Part shown: one piece after another, positions 60,689-64,000 of the stretch
How positions within the stretch are numbered: the stretch's first letter is position 1
Layout: the number at the start of each line of letters is the position of its first letter
Translations under genes and position numbers: made by a program
The notes under the pieces: generated by a model
The model's database searches: none
The model's input: the letters and a program-made list of their open reading frames with translations, nothing else
Told to the model about the DNA's origin: nothing
NCBI GenBank assembly: GCA_965226245.1
Contig: CBDDCL010000015.1
Location: 2,852,001 to 2,916,000 of the forward strand
Source: CBDCYS01 sp965226245
GTDB lineage: Bacteria; Acidobacteriota; Terriglobia; Bryobacterales; UBA6623
Reading direction: 5' to 3'
DNA: 64,000 nt

Positions 60689-61951
60689 CTAGGGAGTGTT
60701 CGACGCGGCAGCGTCTCCTCCTCCGGCCGCAACCGGCTGGCTTGCCGCTAACTTCTTCTTTTTGCCTGGGGCTGTCTTGGCGGACTTGCCGGGAGTGCCC
60801 GCACCGGCGACACGGATTCTATAGCCTTCCCGCAGCATCGTGGCCCCGCGCCCGACGATCTTGACGCCCGCATCGAGATTGGCTAAAACCTCGACCTGAT
60901 CTTCCGTTGTCAGTCCCGTCTCGATTTCACGAAACGTCGGCCTATCGCCTTCAACGGTGTAGACGCCTGGCTGTTGCCCTCGAAGGACCAATCCTTCGCG
61001 AGGAATCAGGATGGCATCCCGTGTGGTGCCCAGGTCCAATTCGATGCGGGCGAACATTTCCGCTTTCAAGTCGCCCTGCGGATTTGGGATGTCGATTTCA
61101 ATTAATGCACTGCGTGTCGCGGCGTCAAGAACCGGAGCAATCCGGGCCACTCGGCCGGTAAAGGCGCGGTCGGGGATCGCGTCAACCCGTACCGTCGCTT
61201 CGTTGCCGATGCGTAATCTGGCGATGTTGCGCTCGGGAACATTGCCGCGCGTGACCATCGTCGTCAGGTTCACGATCCGCACAATCGGCGTCGCAGGGCT
61301 GATGAGAGCTCCCTCATCCACGTAACGGATGGCGATGATTCCAGTCATCGGTGAATAGACCTTGGTTTGCGCCAGACGGATCTCGAGCTCTTTCAGTTCG
61401 GCTTCGGCTTGCTGCTTTTGCGCCGCGGCGAGCTGTACCTGGGCGTTGACGACGGCCAGCCCTGTCCTTCGTGAGTCGAACTCCTGGGGCGATATGAGTT
61501 GCTCGTCGAGAAGCTCCTGGGCCCGTTTGACCTCGGCGATGGCGTTATCCCGCTCGGCGCGTCTTTGTTGGAAAGATGCTTCGGCAACCGCGATCGAGGC
61601 CGAGGCGCGATTGACCTGCTGCTGCAACTCGTCGTCTTCGAGTTCCGCGATCAGATCGCCCTGCTTCGCCCGGTCGCCGATATCGAAGTGCAGCTTTTCG
61701 AGCCGTCCCGTGCTTTTGGCGGTGACGTCGACCGATTTTTTGGCTCGGAGCGATCCGGTCAGCACCAGGTTTTCCCGCACCAACCCGATGCGCGACTCAA
61801 CGATGTCGACGCTGACGACACGGCCTGCGCCCCTCTTTTTCTTCGTTTTGGAGGTCTGGTCTTGCTGGATCTGGTAGACCCTCGAGCCGATGAAAAACAC
61901 CAAGCCGGCCCCGATCACAATGCCAAGGATCCGCTTTCCCCAAGTTCCCAC
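60689..61951 (-). CDS. RND efflux periplasmic adaptor (membrane fusion) protein
   Basis: 420 residues from GTG 61951. One N-terminal membrane helix (GIVIGAGLVFFIGSRVY), then a lipoyl half (LEKLHFDIGDRAKQGDLIAE), a long hairpin coiled coil at about 105-175, and the barrel (SPMTGIIAIRYVDEGALISP). The C-terminal tail is Lys/Ala-rich. It joins the permease to an outer-membrane channel. Confidence 0.93.
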   Translation of the reverse strand: MGTWGKRILGIVIGAGLVFFIGSRVYQIQQDQTSKTKKKRGAGRVVSVDIVESRIGLVRENLVLTGSLRAKKSVDVTAKSTGRLEKLHFDIGDRAKQGDLIAELEDDELQQQVNRASASIAVAEASFQQRRAERDNAIAEVKRAQELLDEQLISPQEFDSRRTGLAVVNAQVQLAAAQKQQAEAELKELEIRLAQTKVYSPMTGIIAIRYVDEGALISPATPIVRIVNLTTMVTRGNVPERNIARLRIGNEATVRVDAIPDRAFTGRVARIAPVLDAATRSALIEIDIPNPQGDLKAEMFARIELDLGTTRDAILIPREGLVLRGQQPGVYTVEGDRPTFREIETGLTTEDQVEVLANLDAGVKIVGRGATMLREGYRIRVAGAGTPGKSAKTAPGKKKKLAASQPVAAGGGDAAASNTP

Positions 61952-62380
61952 GATATTTGTCTCTTTCTAATCCGGGCTTTTCGCCCGTTAGCGGCCCGAG
62001 ATCGATAGCAGGCATCCCCGCACCGAATCTACTCCGCCAGCTTTTATTATGACGCCTTATCACCTGAAACAAGGTCGTCGAGGCGGATTCGGGACCTCTT
62101 CCCGGCAGTTTAGAGCTTGGTCCGAAAGGCCTTTCCTTCCACCTTGCAGGGGTCGTGATCGTAACTCAACCGCCCCAGGGCCCAACAAAGGGTCGACAGG
62201 CAGCGGAGTCTGCCGACTCGCTGAAAAGGCGTCGAAGTGCAAGAAATGGTTACAGCGGCGAGGATTCAGTCGAAACTTTTGATTCTGTCAACCTTCGCTT
62301 GATCTAAGCGCCGAACCAGTTCGGTCCAAACAAGGACCCAGCCGCCAGCCCTTTCAAAGCATCCACGGCCGCAGTGCTGT
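61952..62380. other. intergenic, nothing recognised
   Basis: About 430 bases between two same-strand genes. No convincing gene, repeat or terminator seen; the promoter of the efflux operon should lie here but no clear boxes stand out. Confidence 0.4.
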
Positions 62381-64000
62381 CTATCGCCCGAGCATCTGCC
62401 TGGCGGCTTGCAGGTTCCGGCGCACGCGCTCGTCTTCGGGACGCATCTCAAGAGCGGTCTCCAGGTCGCGCACGGCATTCGCGTAGGCCCCGCGCTGATA
62501 AAACTCTTGCGCCCGCAAGACGTAGATTTCAGGCTGCAATGGACTGAGTTTCAGAGCTTTTTCGAAGTTGCTCCATCCTTCGTTTTCATGGCCAAGCCGA
62601 ATCTGGGTTACGGCAAAGTTGGCCCAGATTACTTCTTCTTTCGGCAAGATCTCAAGCGATCTACTATAGTACTCCGCGGCCTTCGCATAGTCTTTCTGCT
62701 TGGCGTGCGCGACTCCCAAGTTCGAAAGCAGGAACCCATGGTCGCCGCTGCCGGGATCAGCCAGTTTTTCGGCTTTCTCCCAGTAGTAAACCGCGTCCCG
62801 AACCGATCCCCGCTCTTCATAGAGCTTGCCGAGCCACGTCAGCGGGCGATACTTCTGCGGTGATTTTTCGGCCGTATCGTGCCACAGGGCCAGATCATCG
62901 CCCCAGAGCCGGCTTCGCTCATACGTTCCCCAGGAATAGATGAGCAGCAGCCCGCCGAGCGCGCCGAGCTTCACTCGCGGCGAGGCCCCTGCTAGCCGTG
63001 AAATGATCAAAGCGAAGACCAGAAAGAACCCGATACTCGGCAAGTACATTCTGCGCTCGGCGGCAAAGTCCAGCAGCGAGTAGAAACTAGTCGACGGGGC
63101 CAGAAGGGCAAGATAAAACAGAATCCCGAACGATATCAGCGGTTCGCGCCGCCGCAGGTGAACCGCGGCGCCAACAAGAGCAAGGAGCGCCAAAAGAGCG
63201 AGCCAGGAAAGGTTTTCCCACGAATCGTTTGAACCGCGGCGCCAACAAGAGCAAGGAGCGCCAAAAGAGCGAGCCAGGAAAGGTTTTCCCAAATCGTTTG
63301 TGACGCAACAATATGCCAATCGGCGTTGAGGCCGAAGGGCACGAGGAGCAACCGCAGATAGAGAAAGTACATTCGGAACTGCGTCAGCAAATACTCGACC
63401 CAGGGAAGATTGAATCCCGCCGAGACCGCGAACAGGAACGGTTTGATGACCAGGAAAAAACCGGCGATCGTACCGATTAAGAAAAGAGTATAGGTCGGCA
63501 GACTGGGCTTCATACGGCGCCAGTCCAGCCTGGCGAGGAGAAGATAATCCAGCAGCAGGATAGCGAAGGGCAGGGTAATTTTGTCCTGCTTTGACATGAA
63601 TGAGCAGACAAAGAGAAATACAACGAGGAACGCCGCAAGCCAGGGGCGCCGCTCGCGGAGGCGCGAGGCGAACAGCCACAACGCGGCAATATAGAACGTG
63701 CCGGCCAAAACCTCGGACCGGCTGCTGATGTAGGCGACCGATTCCGTCAGAACCGGAGAGGTCAAAAACAACAGAGGAACTCCGTAGACCAGCAACGGAC
63801 GAGCCGAAGCGGGAACCAGATCATCGAGTCGCCCCGGGGCAAACAAGACAGCCATGAACCGCCACAAGAGCAAGGCATTCAAGCAGTGGAGGAGCACGTT
63901 CACGAGATGAAACCCGAACGAATCCCCAAAACCGCTGAGGCGGTGGTTCGCAATGAAGGTCAGCATCAGCAGCGGGCGGCCCGTGGTTATTAGTGTTTTC
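62381..64000 (-). pseudogene. membrane TPR glycosyltransferase-like protein, frameshifted and cut by window end
   Basis: The 5' end is outside the window; at the edge the frame reads TTGRPLLMLTFIANHRLSG. Membrane helices with SYISSRSE-type loops (TESVAYISSRSEVLAGTFY) resemble O-mannosyltransferase/TPR fusion proteins; TPR repeats fill the C-terminus (YRPLTWLGKLYEERGSVRDA, NLGVAHAKQKDYAKAAEYYS). A 61-bp block is repeated at 63160-63220 and 63231-63291; the offset of 71 bases shifts the frame, so the upstream frame stops at 63136 and the downstream part (VHLRRREPLISFG) is in another frame. Without two extra bases the repeat would be a harmless 23-residue insertion. Confidence 0.82.
63160..63291. 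repeat. 61-bp direct duplication inside the TPR gene
   Basis: Identical 61-bp copies at 63160-63220 and 63231-63291. Copy 1 is followed by CGAATCGTTT and copy 2 by AATCGTTT, so the period is 71 rather than 69 bases. Confidence 0.9.

Overview
The window is a GC-rich bacterial chromosome segment that reads like an Acidobacteriota genome, closest in style to the Bryobacterales/Solibacter group. This is an inference. It rests on the futalosine-pathway enzyme MqnE, a B12-dependent ribonucleotide reductase, a DUF1080 protein paired with a Gfo/Idh gene, a tagaturonate epimerase cluster, REP palindromes with a RAYT transposase, and a very mixed load of insertion sequences. No rRNA, tRNA or CRISPR was seen.

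Layout. 0-7 kb: two secreted or periplasmic enzymes (D-2-hydroxyacid dehydrogenase, amidohydrolase), a hicBA toxin-antitoxin pair, a Na/phosphate symporter with its PhoU-like partner, and a PhoD-type phosphatase split by an IS1595 element. 7-16.7 kb: an accessory island with two IS1595 copies (one with a scrambled transposase), a group II intron lacking its reverse transcriptase, a HEPN/MNT pair, a DUF1883 gene broken by a short duplication, an HNH gene divergent from an XRE-ImmA pair behind look-alike operators, and a phBC6A51-type helix-turn-helix gene. 16.7-24 kb: DUF1080 protein, a truncated oxidoreductase, nrdJ with terminator and promoter, a class III aminotransferase and mqnE. 24-27.4 kb: a sensory-type gene broken by an IS1202-like element that itself carries an older, internally deleted IS. 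27.5-33 kb: a secretin, a hexuronate operon (zinc dehydrogenase, TIM-barrel isomerase, UxaE) and a thiamine-binding protein. 33-37.9 kb: RAYT with REP hairpins, hemW, IS630, threonine aldolase. 38-43.9 kb: two tail-to-tail PIN toxin modules, a MidA-like methyltransferase, a LytS-type kinase, ribA, zapB and zapA.

44-64 kb: two secreted proteins of unknown function, an ISKra4 element with a clear candidate -1 frameshift site and 9-bp target duplication, small unknown proteins, an MNT gene with a frameshifted HepT partner, an ADP-ribosylglycohydrolase overlapping a CDP-alcohol phosphatidyltransferase, DUF420 plus an ABC-2 exporter, two divergent glycosyltransferases whose start codons share CATG, an RND efflux pump with adaptor, and a membrane TPR protein broken by an internal duplication that runs off the window end.

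The main themes are genes interrupted in ways that can still be reconstructed exactly (phoD, the sensory gene), transposases with translational or compensatory frameshifts, several families of short palindromic repeats, and many toxin-antitoxin modules. Several gene breaks are small indels or imperfect short duplications, so a read-level check of the assembly matters before they are treated as biology.
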